From Acinetobacter calcoaceticus ANC 3811 (GTDB lineage Bacteria; Pseudomonadota; Gammaproteobacteria; Pseudomonadales; Moraxellaceae), in contig NZ_KB976986.1 in NCBI RefSeq assembly GCF_000399665.1, positions 2,687,261-2,751,260 of the forward strand: a stretch of DNA of 64,000 nt. The letters run 5' to 3'. The translations under genes and the position numbers were made by a program. Positions 28,117 through 36,737 of the stretch are shown here, in pieces. Positions within the stretch are counted from its first letter, which is position 1. The number at the start of each line of letters is the position of its first letter. The notes under the pieces are model-generated. The model had not been told where the DNA came from and did no database searches. It saw only the letters and a program-made list of their open reading frames with translations.

Positions 28117-29310
28117 TCATATTTTAAATTTTAAAAAATTCGCATCATTTTCAAAGATTAGGTTTAACTGTTTGATTAACACTTCATCTTCATTAAGCGT
28201 AGACTTAATACGTAAATAGCTCATTAAAATATTATCTGGATATAATGATAATAATGTTTCAGCCTCTGCTTGACGTCCAGTTGCCATATAGACATGCCAT
28301 TTTGCAAAGGTTAAAACTGGCAAATTCATATATTGATTTTCAAACTCGATAATTTTTTCTTCGACATCGGCATAGTCTGGAACTTGTTTAAGCAATTGTT
28401 GCTGGAACCACAGGTAAAATACTTCTGGGTCGAACTGCTCTTTTAATAGGTGTAGTGTTAAAGCCGCATGCTGCATGCTCATATCAGGCATACGCGCCAA
28501 TAGCTTGAGCCACAACAACTTACTACTATACGGTCGAGTTTGAATCTCAGACTCTAAATCCAGATAACGTTGTTGCAATGCATGCTGGTCATCAATAGAA
28601 GCCTCATCAAACTGCTGAAGAAGTTGCTGTAGCCATAAATCACGGTGCTCAGCATCTAGCAAACCATACTTCATTGAACGTAAATATACCCATGGGTGTT
28701 GCAGCGCCAATTGCCCCCATAATGCTGTTAATCGTTGCTGGTAGGCAGTTTCTATTTCCTCAAGCCAAGGCGACAACTGATGCTGGTATAAAAACTCAAG
28801 ATGAGTTAATGCGCGATCAGCTTCGTTTTGGGCTAAAAAGATTTCGATTCGTTCTAACTCTGCCAATTCAAATGCCATAGGTGGTGACTGATCTAAAGCA
28901 GCTAATGCTTTTGGATAGTCTCCATTTGAAACTAGAAACTTGGCATCAATGATATTTTTTAAAAGCGCTGACTGAGTAAAAACACGTTCAATAAATACAC
29001 GCTGGTCTTCGGCGGCCTCTAATAACCAGACAATACCTAATTGTTCATAGGGATGAAGGTTTTTAAACTGGAAAATGTTTTCACTTTTCCGCTGTTCACG
29101 AGAGGAATAACGCTTAACCCAAAGCCACACCAGTTGAGCAATAAAACTTACCACCACAAAAGCGAGGGTTAAGCCCCAGACATTTGTTTGCAACTGCAAT
29201 TGTCGCCAGTAGATATAGACATACCCCATTCCATAGCCATAACTCAATAAAGCTAAAGCGGCAAAGAGTATTAAGCTAATTACGAAATAAACCGACAGGA
29301 GGTGTTTCAT
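28117..29310 (-). CDS. hemY: HemY-family heme biosynthesis-associated protein
   Basis: This 397-aa inner-membrane protein has two N-terminal membrane helices (about residues 8-28 and 42-64) and a long helical C-terminal part with TPR-like repeats (DYPKALAALDQSPPM, EADRALTHLEFLYQH, GRQAEAETLLSLYP). It belongs to the proteobacterial HemY_N family. It is linked to heme synthesis by gene position rather than by a shown reaction, and is not the Bacillus protoporphyrinogen oxidase of the same name. It lies 9 nt after hemX. Confidence 0.85.
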   Translation of the reverse strand: MKHLLSVYFVISLILFAALALLSYGYGMGYVYIYWRQLQLQTNVWGLTLAFVVVSFIAQLVWLWVKRYSSREQRKSENIFQFKNLHPYEQLGIVWLLEAAEDQRVFIERVFTQSALLKNIIDAKFLVSNGDYPKALAALDQSPPMAFELAELERIEIFLAQNEADRALTHLEFLYQHQLSPWLEEIETAYQQRLTALWGQLALQHPWVYLRSMKYGLLDAEHRDLWLQQLLQQFDEASIDDQHALQQRYLDLESEIQTRPYSSKLLWLKLLARMPDMSMQHAALTLHLLKEQFDPEVFYLWFQQQLLKQVPDYADVEEKIIEFENQYMNLPVLTFAKWHVYMATGRQAEAETLLSLYPDNILMSYLRIKSTLNEDEVLIKQLNLIFENDANFLKFKI

Positions 29311-29319
29311 ATCTCCTCC

Positions 29320-30162
29320 TTATGAGCCAATTAGACCAAGTGTAGATAATTTAGGAACAGGCACTATCGATAAATGTGCCACTTTAGCAATACGTTTTTT
29401 TAACTGCTGACTCGTTGCATCAGGCATCTCATCTAACTTTTGCATCACAGATTGCAACTCGTTTTGGTACTCAGTCATTTTGCCTTGATTGAGTGCCTGC
29501 TCCGCAATTAATAATCTTAATTGCACTTCTTTGAGCACTACACTTCGATTCATTAAATTAATAGACGGTGTTTCTACTTTTTCTATACGGAACCATCTTT
29601 TCCACCAAGATACAGACTCGGATTGATCCATCTCTAGTTTAGGCCGAGCCAAGGCTTGCTGAATATTTTTATCAATCGTCTGCAATAAATCATCAATCAA
29701 TTGATGACGTTGATTTTGGGCCAAACTGAATTGCTGAACTGCTTGTTTATCCTGCTCAAGCGATTGGTTTAAGCTATGTTGCAATGCAGGGGCAATTTCA
29801 TAGTGCGCAAGGGATTGCTGTAATTGACTTAATTGATCAACTGCATAAATCAATTGTTGTTGATCAATTGCAAATTGAATTAAATCTAACTTTTGTTTAA
29901 TTAAAACTGTAGGAGCAATACCTGCTGGTGGAGCATCTGGATGAGCCGCCGAACTTAGTTTATCGCCAGTATTTACAGGTTGATTCTGTAATTGTCGCTG
30001 TAAAGCAACCAATTGATCATTTAGATTGGCATAGTGCTGTTCTGATTGAAGCAGACTTTGCTTAAGCTCGGGAACAGTACGAGAAATTTGCCACATATCG
30101 TAACTGAGCTTAGCCAACCAAGCCACGCCCAGTAAAATGATGATAGAAACAAGTTTTCTCAT
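29320..30162 (-). CDS. hemX: HemX-family membrane protein
   Basis: The 280-aa protein has one N-terminal membrane helix (MRKLVSIIILLGVAWLAKLS) followed by a Gln-rich helical, probably coiled-coil, region (about residues 25-165). A conserved patch WWKRWFRIEKVETP and RLLIAEQALNQGK matches the HemX family (formerly labelled uroporphyrin-III C-methyltransferase). No methyltransferase motif is visible, so I expect a structural or scaffolding role beside HemY. It lies between hemD and hemY. Confidence 0.82.
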   Translation of the reverse strand: MRKLVSIIILLGVAWLAKLSYDMWQISRTVPELKQSLLQSEQHYANLNDQLVALQRQLQNQPVNTGDKLSSAAHPDAPPAGIAPTVLIKQKLDLIQFAIDQQQLIYAVDQLSQLQQSLAHYEIAPALQHSLNQSLEQDKQAVQQFSLAQNQRHQLIDDLLQTIDKNIQQALARPKLEMDQSESVSWWKRWFRIEKVETPSINLMNRSVVLKEVQLRLLIAEQALNQGKMTEYQNELQSVMQKLDEMPDATSQQLKKRIAKVAHLSIVPVPKLSTLGLIGS

Positions 30163-30170
30163 ATGAATCC

Positions 30171-30938
30171 TTATAATGCCTGAATGTGATGAATCATCCC
30201 CGAAGGCGATAAATTTTCAAGTTGAATAATGTGAAAATGAGCCTGCTGCTGATCGCGATATTCTTTAACAATTTGAAAAAGACGTGGCCCTAAAACCAAA
30301 TATACACAATCAGGTTGTACATTATTTTTTGAACAAAGCTCTAACCAATACTTCCAGCTGGCCTCACTGGTAATTAAGACCAGCCATTTTTTTAAATTAT
30401 AATTTGAATTCTGTGTCAGATGTTTGAATGTAGAATATGAAGCTTCTGGGCACTGCCGATGATATAAAACGAAATTTAAAATCTGAATACCTTGCTGCTG
30501 CAAAGTTTCCATCATAAATTGACGTCCACCCTCTCCTCGCCAGAAAGCGATGCTACCAGCCTGCTTCATATTATGAAGAATAGGTAGGTTTAACATCCCC
30601 TCAGAAGTTTCCACGTCTGGAATATGTGCGTCAACGCTATATTCATGAAGGCGATTAGCCGTAGCCTGCCCGACTGCAATCCACTGAATATGTTTTAAGT
30701 CATCTAGCTTTAAACCACTTTGTATTAAGTACTGCATACCCACATCAACAGCAGTTGGGCTGACCACAACAATAGCTTGTGCTTTAACTAATTGTTGGTA
30801 AAGCTGAAGTAAATGTTCGAAAAAAGGTTTGGCAACGAGTTCTAAAAGAGGTAAAGACTCAACCTGAAATCCCTTATTTTGCAAAACTTCTGTTAGTTCA
30901 GTTGCACGAGAATCAGGTCGAGTATTAATAAACAACAT
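30171..30938 (-). CDS. hemD: Uroporphyrinogen-III synthase
   Basis: HemD (255 aa) closes hydroxymethylbilane into uroporphyrinogen III while flipping ring D. The family is weakly conserved. Recognisable parts are the N-terminal NTRPDSRATELTEVL, VVVSPTAVDVGMQYL (about residues 57-71), the WIAVGQATANRL segment near 84-95, and GSIAFWRGEGGRQ. It follows hemC with a 3-nt gap and the pair is surely co-translated. Confidence 0.9.
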   Translation of the reverse strand: MLFINTRPDSRATELTEVLQNKGFQVESLPLLELVAKPFFEHLLQLYQQLVKAQAIVVVSPTAVDVGMQYLIQSGLKLDDLKHIQWIAVGQATANRLHEYSVDAHIPDVETSEGMLNLPILHNMKQAGSIAFWRGEGGRQFMMETLQQQGIQILNFVLYHRQCPEASYSTFKHLTQNSNYNLKKWLVLITSEASWKYWLELCSKNNVQPDCVYLVLGPRLFQIVKEYRDQQQAHFHIIQLENLSPSGMIHHIQAL

Positions 30939-30941
30939 GGT

Positions 30942-31859
30942 TTAGTAGAGAGCCTTTAATAGCTCGCCCGCGCCTTGGTCAAGTAAATTTCGAGCAAGGT
31001 TTTCACCCAATTGATGAGCATTGCTGGCTTCATCTGTCAGTTCAGCACGTAGTAACGTTTGGCCATCGGGGCTTCCAACACGCCCTTCAATATGAATTTG
31101 TCCATTTTGTAGTGTGGCATAACCTGCAATTGGAACCTGACAACCACCTTCAAGATAGGCATTAAAAGCACGCTCAGCACGTACACAAACATCAGTTTCT
31201 TCGTGTAGTAATGGTTGAATTAAAGCTAATACATCTTGGTCAGCTGCACGGCATTCCAAGCCCAATGCACCTTGACCCACCGCAGGCAAACTAATATCTG
31301 GTGCTAGACAATGACGAATACGTTCTGACAACCCTAAGCGCTTCAAACCAGCGCTAGCTAAAATAATAGCGTCATATTGACCATCATCTAGCTTTGCTAA
31401 ACGTGTGCCAACATTTCCACGCAAGTCAATAATTTGCAAGTCAGGACGTTGTTTTAAAATTTGAGATTTACGACGTAAACTTGAGGTACCAACTTTTGCA
31501 CCTTGAGGTAAGTCAGCAAATTTTTCAAATTGATTTGAAACGAAAGCATCTAATGGATCTTCACGTTCACAAATTACTGCCAAGGTTAAACCTTCTGGCA
31601 AAGCCATCGGGACATCTTTCATTGAATGTACAGCTAAATCTGCACGCCCATCTAGAAGTGCTGCTTCTAACTCTTTAACAAACAGCCCTTTCCCACCAAT
31701 TTTTGCTAAAGGCGTATCTAAGATTTTATCGCCCTGCGTGACAAATTTAACCAACTCCACCGTTAAATCTGGGTGAAGCTCCTGTAATCGGGCACGAATA
31801 TATTCTGCCTGCCAGAGAGCAAGTGGGCTTTGTCGTGTAGCAATTTTCAAGGTTTTCAT
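30942..31859 (-). CDS. hemC: Hydroxymethylbilane synthase (porphobilinogen deaminase)
   Basis: HemC joins four porphobilinogens into hydroxymethylbilane. The family's N-terminal block ([17 protein letters not shown]), the active-site Asp region ([14 protein letters not shown]), the substrate-binding Arg block ([12 protein letters not shown]) and the cofactor-anchoring Cys in [12 protein letters not shown] (about residue 238) are all present. I start at ATG 31859, where homology begins (MKTLKIA); ATGs at 31871 and 31886 remain possible, and none has a strong Shine-Dalgarno. The resulting length is 305 aa. Confidence 0.94.
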   Translation of the reverse strand: MKTLKIATRQSPLALWQAEYIRARLQELHPDLTVELVKFVTQGDKILDTPLAKIGGKGLFVKELEAALLDGRADLAVHSMKDVPMALPEGLTLAVICEREDPLDAFVSNQFEKFADLPQGAKVGTSSLRRKSQILKQRPDLQIIDLRGNVGTRLAKLDDGQYDAIILASAGLKRLGLSERIRHCLAPDISLPAVGQGALGLECRAADQDVLALIQPLLHEETDVCVRAERAFNAYLEGGCQVPIAGYATLQNGQIHIEGRVGSPDGQTLLRAELTDEASNAHQLGENLARNLLDQGAGELLKALY

Positions 31860-31960
31860 AAATTCAAGCATGGGCTGGTCAAACAATACACCCTAAACTT
31901 AACTTGATCCCTTAAAATTGCAAGTAAAATCTCGCACGTCCAAGATAACTCTTTTTAAGT

Positions 31961-32701
31961 TTAGAGCTGGTGAATCCGCTCTCTAAGCATAGATAAATGT
32001 CGACGGCTCACTGAAAGTCGTTCATCTAGTCCACGTAAACGAACCTGATATTGCCCAGAGCTAACGAGCTCCAGTCCATCTAAATATGCAACTGCAACCA
32101 ATGCATTTCGATGAATACGAATGAATTGATCTGCAAATTCGGTTTCAAGCTCTTTTAAAGTTTCATCAATTAATACACTGCCATTTTGATGACGCACCGT
32201 GACATATTTTTGATCGGCTAAAAAATAATAAATATTTTCAACAGGAATCAGCTCAACCCCACGATAGGTTTTTGCAGCAATTTGATGTCGCTGTGTTTTT
32301 AGATCATGCAAAAAATCATGTTGTGGTAAGGCATTAAGCTGTGCTTGAGTAAGCTGAGTCAATTGACTAAAAACTTGTTCAAGTTCTTGAGGATCAATTG
32401 GTTTAAGAAGATAAGCTTGAGCCTGAGATTTAAATGCTTCCAATGCATGTTGGTCATAGGCCGTACAAAATACAATCGCAGGTCGTGGATTTAGCTGACT
32501 TAACTGTTCTGCACAGACAAGACCATTCATACCTGGCATTTGAATATCAAGTAAAATTACATCGGGTTGATGAAGCCGCGCCTGTTCCAAGGCTTCTTGT
32601 CCATGCTGAGCCGTTGATACAACTTCATGTCCCATCTTTGAAACTAAACGTGATAATCGCTCCACTGCAAGTGGTTCGTCATCACAAATCAGCACCTTCA
32701 T
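31961..32701 (-). CDS. algR: LytTR response regulator, AlgR type
   Basis: The 246-aa regulator has an N-terminal receiver domain (ICDDEP acidic pair, phospho-acceptor Asp in VILLDIQMPG near residue 54, Lys in YLLKPID) and a C-terminal LytTR DNA-binding domain (about 140-243; YFLADQKYVTVRHQNGS, FIRIHRNALVAV). In Pseudomonas, AlgR controls alginate and twitching genes. The same gene order here (algZ-algR-hemC-hemD) supports orthology, but the target genes in Acinetobacter are not deducible. It lies 60 nt downstream of the kinase gene. Confidence 0.85.
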   Translation of the reverse strand: MKVLICDDEPLAVERLSRLVSKMGHEVVSTAQHGQEALEQARLHQPDVILLDIQMPGMNGLVCAEQLSQLNPRPAIVFCTAYDQHALEAFKSQAQAYLLKPIDPQELEQVFSQLTQLTQAQLNALPQHDFLHDLKTQRHQIAAKTYRGVELIPVENIYYFLADQKYVTVRHQNGSVLIDETLKELETEFADQFIRIHRNALVAVAYLDGLELVSSGQYQVRLRGLDERLSVSRRHLSMLRERIHQL

Positions 32702-32761
32702 TCATCCTCCTTGTCACCGTTAACTTGATCCATGTTTTTATGGTTAACTCTGACTAACTTA

Positions 32762-33901
32762 TTATTTTGTTTGATATTGATAGCTCATAATGGTGGTATA
32801 TAAGGTTTCACCTTTATAAACCTGAAATCTTACGGAATTCCCATAATATGCTTTCAGGCGCTGTTTTACATTTTCAAGCGCGATTCCATGCCCTTTCCTT
32901 GATTTTATTGTATCGTCTGTATATGGGTTGGTAATGACTATACTGACCTGATTTTGCAATATTTCAACCAATACCCCTATGGTTGCCTTACCCATCATTG
33001 GCTCTACCCCATGAAAAATACTATTCTCTAACAAAGGTTGTAATGTCAATAAAGGAATGGTGACCTGTTTCAGTTGCACAGGTGAAAGCTCGATTTTCCA
33101 ATCTACTTTTAAACGCTCCCCCAAACGCACCTGCTCAATCATTAAATATTGTTTACTCAACTCGATTTCTTCATGCAAACTCACCAATTTCAATTCTTGG
33201 AAGCTGGCGCGAAATAAACGTGACAGACTAATGAGCATGCTTTCTGCTTTATCTGGATCTATCGCAATTAAACTCACCACGTTATTTAAACTATTAAATA
33301 AAAAATGAGGATGAATTCGCGCTTGCATGGCCTGAATACGGGCATTTAACTCCGCAGACTGTTGATGCAGCCACTGTTCTCTGACATATAGATAACGTAA
33401 GCAGAAAGCCCCTAGCAATATTCCATAGCTGAGATATAAAAGTACATTGGTAAAATAAATGCTCCAGCCCTGCGTTAAAGAAACATGTTTATTTAAAAGA
33501 CCAAACTGAAAAAAATTACTCATGAATGTGGTTAAAACAACAATACCTTGCAGCATGACAAAGCCAATAGCCAAGGCAAATTCTTGACGTAAACTGCTAA
33601 AGAAACCTTGAAAGCGTTCAACCAAGGCAAAAAATGACAAGATGACCCAGTTAATAAAAACGATATATTGTAAAAGGCGTCCACCGCTTAACGCTTGCCA
33701 AGACTGTGCTTCAGCCAACGCCAAGACCAGTGCCAAAACATTACTTGCGATAATTAATTCGAATAAGTGTTGCCAACGCCCGTTTTTCGTAAAAAAATAG
33801 GAAGAATTTTGATTTCGGTATGCTGTAGGAAACAACTTTGTTTGTTGAGCTTCGGCAAGTGATATACTCTTTTTTATTTTACTGAGCCACCATGACCACA
33901 T
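32762..33901 (-). CDS. algZ: LytS/AlgZ-type sensor histidine kinase
   Basis: This 379-aa inner-membrane kinase has about four membrane helices between residues 45 and 170. The cytoplasmic His_kinase domain has the phospho-acceptor motif [16 protein letters not shown] (about 200-215) and the ATPase part with [15 protein letters not shown] and [13 protein letters not shown]. It is the partner of AlgR next door. The N-terminus is uncertain. The ATG at 33901 lies inside the first codons of the divergent argH gene and would put the argH promoter inside this gene; an internal TTG near codon 24 would avoid this. Confidence 0.8.
   Translation of the reverse strand: MWSWWLSKIKKSISLAEAQQTKLFPTAYRNQNSSYFFTKNGRWQHLFELIIASNVLALVLALAEAQSWQALSGGRLLQYIVFINWVILSFFALVERFQGFFSSLRQEFALAIGFVMLQGIVVLTTFMSNFFQFGLLNKHVSLTQGWSIYFTNVLLYLSYGILLGAFCLRYLYVREQWLHQQSAELNARIQAMQARIHPHFLFNSLNNVVSLIAIDPDKAESMLISLSRLFRASFQELKLVSLHEEIELSKQYLMIEQVRLGERLKVDWKIELSPVQLKQVTIPLLTLQPLLENSIFHGVEPMMGKATIGVLVEILQNQVSIVITNPYTDDTIKSRKGHGIALENVKQRLKAYYGNSVRFQVYKGETLYTTIMSYQYQTK
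33860..33868 (+). promoter_or_regulatory. argH extended -10 promoter
   Basis: TGATATACT contains an extended -10 (TG-n-TATACT) whose start would be near 33875, about 17 nt before the argH ATG. No clear -35 is seen, as is usual for extended -10 promoters. It lies within the annotated 5' end of algZ. Confidence 0.55.
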
Positions 33902-35325
33902 CTTCAAATCCCCCTAATTCAGTAACCCCAGACCAAACCTCAGGTATGTGGGGTGGTCGTTTTTCTGAAGCGACGGATGCTTTTGTAGCCGAATTTACCG
34001 CCTCTGTTCAGTTTGACCAGCGTTTTTATAAACAAGACATCGCTGGTTCGATTGCGCATGCTACCATGCTTGCGAAAGTTGGCGTACTCACAGAAGCAGA
34101 ACGCGATGACATTATTGAAGGTTTAAACACCATTCGCTCAGAAATTGAGGCTGGTACCTTTGAGTGGCGCATCGATCTTGAAGATGTTCACATGAACATT
34201 GAATCACGTTTGACTCAACGTATTGGCATTACAGGTAAAAAACTACATACAGGTCGTAGCCGTAACGATCAGGTTGCAACCGATATTCGTCTTTACCTAC
34301 GCGACGAAATTGATGACATTTTAAAATTATTAGAACGCTTACAAAAAGGCTTGTTAGGCTTGGCTGCCAAAAATACAAATACAATTATGCCGGGCTTCAC
34401 ACACTTACAAACTGCTCAGCCTGTGACTTTCGGTCACCACTTACTGGCTTGGTTTGAAATGTTAATTCGTGACACTGAACGTCTTCAAGATTGTCGTAAG
34501 CGCGTTAACCGTATGCCGCTTGGTTCAGCTGCTCTTGCTGGTACAACCTACCCAATTGACCGCCCTTACACAGCGGAACTGTTAGGTTTTGAAGCTGTAT
34601 CTGAAAACTCACTTGATGCGGTATCTGACCGTGACTTCGCCATTGAGTTTAATGCAGCTGCTGCACTGATCATGATGCATTTATCACGTATGTCTGAAGA
34701 GCTAATCCTTTGGACTTCTGCACAGTTCAAATTTGTGAATATTCCTGACCGCTTCTGTACTGGTTCTTCAATCATGCCGCAGAAGAAAAATCCGGATGTT
34801 CCTGAACTTATTCGTGGTAAATCAGGCCGTGTATTTGGTGACTTAATTAGCTTACTTACGCTCATGAAAGGTCAACCATTGGCGTACAACAAAGATAACC
34901 AAGAAGACAAAGAACCTTTATTTGATGCGATCGATACGGTTCGTGGTTCACTCATGGCTTTCGCAGATATGATTCCTGCATTGGTTCCAAATATTGAAAT
35001 TATGCGTGAAGCTGCACTTCGTGGATTCTCGACTGCAACCGATCTTGCTGACTATTTAGTGAAAAAAGGCGTTGCTTTCCGTGATGCTCATGAAATTGTA
35101 GGTAAAGCTGTTGCGTTAGGTGTTGCTGAAGAAAAAGATTTATCTGAGTTAACACTTGAGCAGTTACAACAATTCTCTGACCTAATTACAGCAGATGTGT
35201 TTGATAAAGCCTTAACACTAGAAGCTTCTGTAAATGCACGTGATCATATTGGCGGAACTTCACCAAAACAGGTTGAAGCTGCGATTGCTCGTGCCCATAC
35301 ACGTTTAGAACAGTTATACGCTTAA
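33892..35325 (+). CDS. argH: Argininosuccinate lyase
   Basis: ArgH (477 aa) splits argininosuccinate into arginine and fumarate, the last step of arginine synthesis. Family blocks are easy to see: [11 protein letters not shown] at the start, [14 protein letters not shown] (about residues 117-130), [15 protein letters not shown], and the superfamily signature [15 protein letters not shown] near residue 294. It is divergent from algZ and 9 nt ahead of yggX, so those two form an operon ending at the terminator at 35632. Confidence 0.97.
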   Translation: MTTSSNPPNSVTPDQTSGMWGGRFSEATDAFVAEFTASVQFDQRFYKQDIAGSIAHATMLAKVGVLTEAERDDIIEGLNTIRSEIEAGTFEWRIDLEDVHMNIESRLTQRIGITGKKLHTGRSRNDQVATDIRLYLRDEIDDILKLLERLQKGLLGLAAKNTNTIMPGFTHLQTAQPVTFGHHLLAWFEMLIRDTERLQDCRKRVNRMPLGSAALAGTTYPIDRPYTAELLGFEAVSENSLDAVSDRDFAIEFNAAAALIMMHLSRMSEELILWTSAQFKFVNIPDRFCTGSSIMPQKKNPDVPELIRGKSGRVFGDLISLLTLMKGQPLAYNKDNQEDKEPLFDAIDTVRGSLMAFADMIPALVPNIEIMREAALRGFSTATDLADYLVKKGVAFRDAHEIVGKAVALGVAEEKDLSELTLEQLQQFSDLITADVFDKALTLEASVNARDHIGGTSPKQVEAAIARAHTRLEQLYA

Positions 35326-35334
35326 GGATAAACC

Positions 35335-35604
35335 ATGAGTCGACAAGTATTTTGCCGCAAATATCAAAAGGAAATGGAAGGTCTAGACTTCGCTCCTTTT
35401 CCAGGTGCTAAAGGCCAAGACTTTTTTGAAAATGTTTCTAAGCAAGCATGGCAAGAATGGTTACAGCATCAAACTACGCTGATTAATGAAAAGCGTTTAA
35501 ATGTGTTTGAACCAGATTCAAAAAAGTTTCTTGAAGAACAACGTGAGAAGTTCTTTAACAATGATGAAAGCGTAGAAAAAGCTGAAGGCTGGAAACCAGA
35601 ATAA
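35335..35604 (+). CDS. yggX: Probable Fe(2+)-trafficking protein YggX
   Basis: YggX (89 aa) is a small cytoplasmic protein that helps protect Fe-S clusters from oxidants. The family pattern is complete: [20 protein letters not shown] with the conserved Cys at position 7, [19 protein letters not shown], and [18 protein letters not shown]. It is co-transcribed with argH. The length is that of the family (about 90 aa). Confidence 0.95.
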   Translation: MSRQVFCRKYQKEMEGLDFAPFPGAKGQDFFENVSKQAWQEWLQHQTTLINEKRLNVFEPDSKKFLEEQREKFFNNDESVEKAEGWKPE

Positions 35605-35631
35605 TCGGTTTGTTTTAGCTTCTTCATCATT

Positions 35632-35669
35632 AAAAAGGCAGGTCTATATACATAGACCTGCCTTTTTTT
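35632..35669 (+). terminator. Terminator after argH-yggX
   Basis: A perfect long stem (AAAAAGGCAGGTCTAT / ATAGACCTGCCTTTTT) with a short AT loop is followed by a T-run, about 30 nt beyond yggX. Confidence 0.92.
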
Positions 35670-35677
35670 ACGTGAAA

Positions 35678-35705
35678 CTTACACAAGCATAAAAAGCCTT
35701 ACATA
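35678..35705 (+). promoter_or_regulatory. Possible promoter of candidate sRNA
   Basis: CTTACA and TACATA are 16 nt apart, just past the yggX terminator. Start would be about 35712. The boxes are only partial matches to the sigma-70 consensus. Confidence 0.35.
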
Positions 35706-35711
35706 GAGCGA

Positions 35712-35843
35712 ACAGGACTCTACATGACATAGAAAAGCTCAGAACTTAATATCAATTCATAGCAAGAAGAACACGATCCCTGTCGTGTTTATGTATTTGA
35801 TTTTCTGTCCTGAACTTCCCCCCAAAGTTCGGGACATTTTTTT
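35712..35843 (+). ncRNA. Candidate small RNA between yggX and phoU
   Basis: This interval follows one terminator and ends at its own strong terminator (stem 35806-35817 / 35825-35836, loop CCCCCCA, then seven T). Upstream of that lies a 7-bp hairpin (AACACGA / TCGTGTT, 35770-35789). No ORF with a ribosome-binding site is present. The structure (two hairpins, C-rich apical loop, T-tract) is that of a trans-acting bacterial sRNA of about 130 nt; a C-rich loop could pair with G-rich Shine-Dalgarno sites. Alternatively it could be a long leader or read-through product, but no plus-strand gene follows. Confidence 0.55.
35806..35843 (+). terminator. Strong terminator with C-rich loop
   Basis: A 12-bp stem with one G-U pair (TGTCCTGAACTT / AAGTTCGGGACA) encloses a CCCCCCA loop and is followed by TTTTTTT on the plus strand. 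Confidence 0.85.
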
Positions 35844-35860
35844 ATCTATTATTTTTAAAA

Positions 35861-35891
35861 ATAAAAAAGCCTTGTTTGAAACAAGGCTTTT
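35861..35891 (-). terminator. Terminator after phoU
   Basis: AAAAGCCTTGTTT / AAACAAGGCTTTT with T-runs on the minus strand, about 20 nt past phoU. Confidence 0.85.
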
Positions 35892-35909
35892 AAATATTTC
35901 AGCTCAAGA

Positions 35910-36632
35910 TTACTTTTCGTGGACTTTGGCTTCAATTTCTTCAATTTTGGTATGACGAGCATCAAAGCCTTTTGCCATATAAATGACTTGCTCAGCAATA
36001 TTACGTGCATGATCACCAATACGCTCTAAAGAACGTAGAACCCACATGACATTAATAACACGAGCAATATGACGTGGATCTTCAATCATATATGTCATTA
36101 ATGTACGCGTTGCTGACTGATATTCACGGTCAATGTCAGCATCGGCTAAAAGTACACGTAAAGCCTGATCTGCATCTAAACGCGCAAAAGCATCAAGAGC
36201 ATCATGAATCATGACACGAACTTGGTTACCAATATGACGTGTTTCCATGTAGCCACGAGGCGAACCACCCTCTTCACAAAGGTTTTGTGCAATACGGGCA
36301 ATTTTTGCTGCTTCATCACCAATACGCTCAAGGTCAGTATTGGCTTTGCTCATAGCAATAACCATACGCAAATCGATCGCTGCTGGATGACGACGCGCCA
36401 AAATTAGCGTCAAGCCTTCATCAATATCACGTTCATATTGATTGACTGCATTATCTTTAAATTGAACATCAATCGCTAAATTTGCATCTGTATCAAGCAA
36501 AGCATGAATTGCATTTGCGACCTGTTGTTCGACCAAGCCACCCATGGTCATAAACTTTGTGTTTACATCTTGCAATTCTTCATTAAATTGAGAAGAAATA
36601 TGATGGGTTAACACCGGATTACTTGGACTCAA
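35910..36632 (-). CDS. phoU: Phosphate signalling protein PhoU
   Basis: PhoU (240 aa) is a helical cytoplasmic regulator linking the Pst phosphate transporter to PhoR and preventing phosphate overload. Both PhoU repeats are present: FMTMGGLVEQQVANAIHAL and DAFARLDADQALRVL, with the metal-binding type motifs NTDLERIGDEAAKIAR (about residues 97-112) and RSLERIGDHARNIAEQ (about 207-222). I start at TTG 36632 (SPSNPVLTHHISSQFNEEL), because GGAGG lies about 6 nt upstream; an ATG at 36677 would put that site inside the gene. No pst genes are adjacent. Confidence 0.92.
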   Translation of the reverse strand: MSPSNPVLTHHISSQFNEELQDVNTKFMTMGGLVEQQVANAIHALLDTDANLAIDVQFKDNAVNQYERDIDEGLTLILARRHPAAIDLRMVIAMSKANTDLERIGDEAAKIARIAQNLCEEGGSPRGYMETRHIGNQVRVMIHDALDAFARLDADQALRVLLADADIDREYQSATRTLMTYMIEDPRHIARVINVMWVLRSLERIGDHARNIAEQVIYMAKGFDARHTKIEEIEAKVHEK

Positions 36633-36737
36633 GGGAAGCCTCCAACATGATGGCGCAGGAATAAAATGATTGAGCATTAGAACACAGCAATCATTAAGTT
36701 TTTATGACAAAATTAAATTTCAGATAAAAGCATTTTA

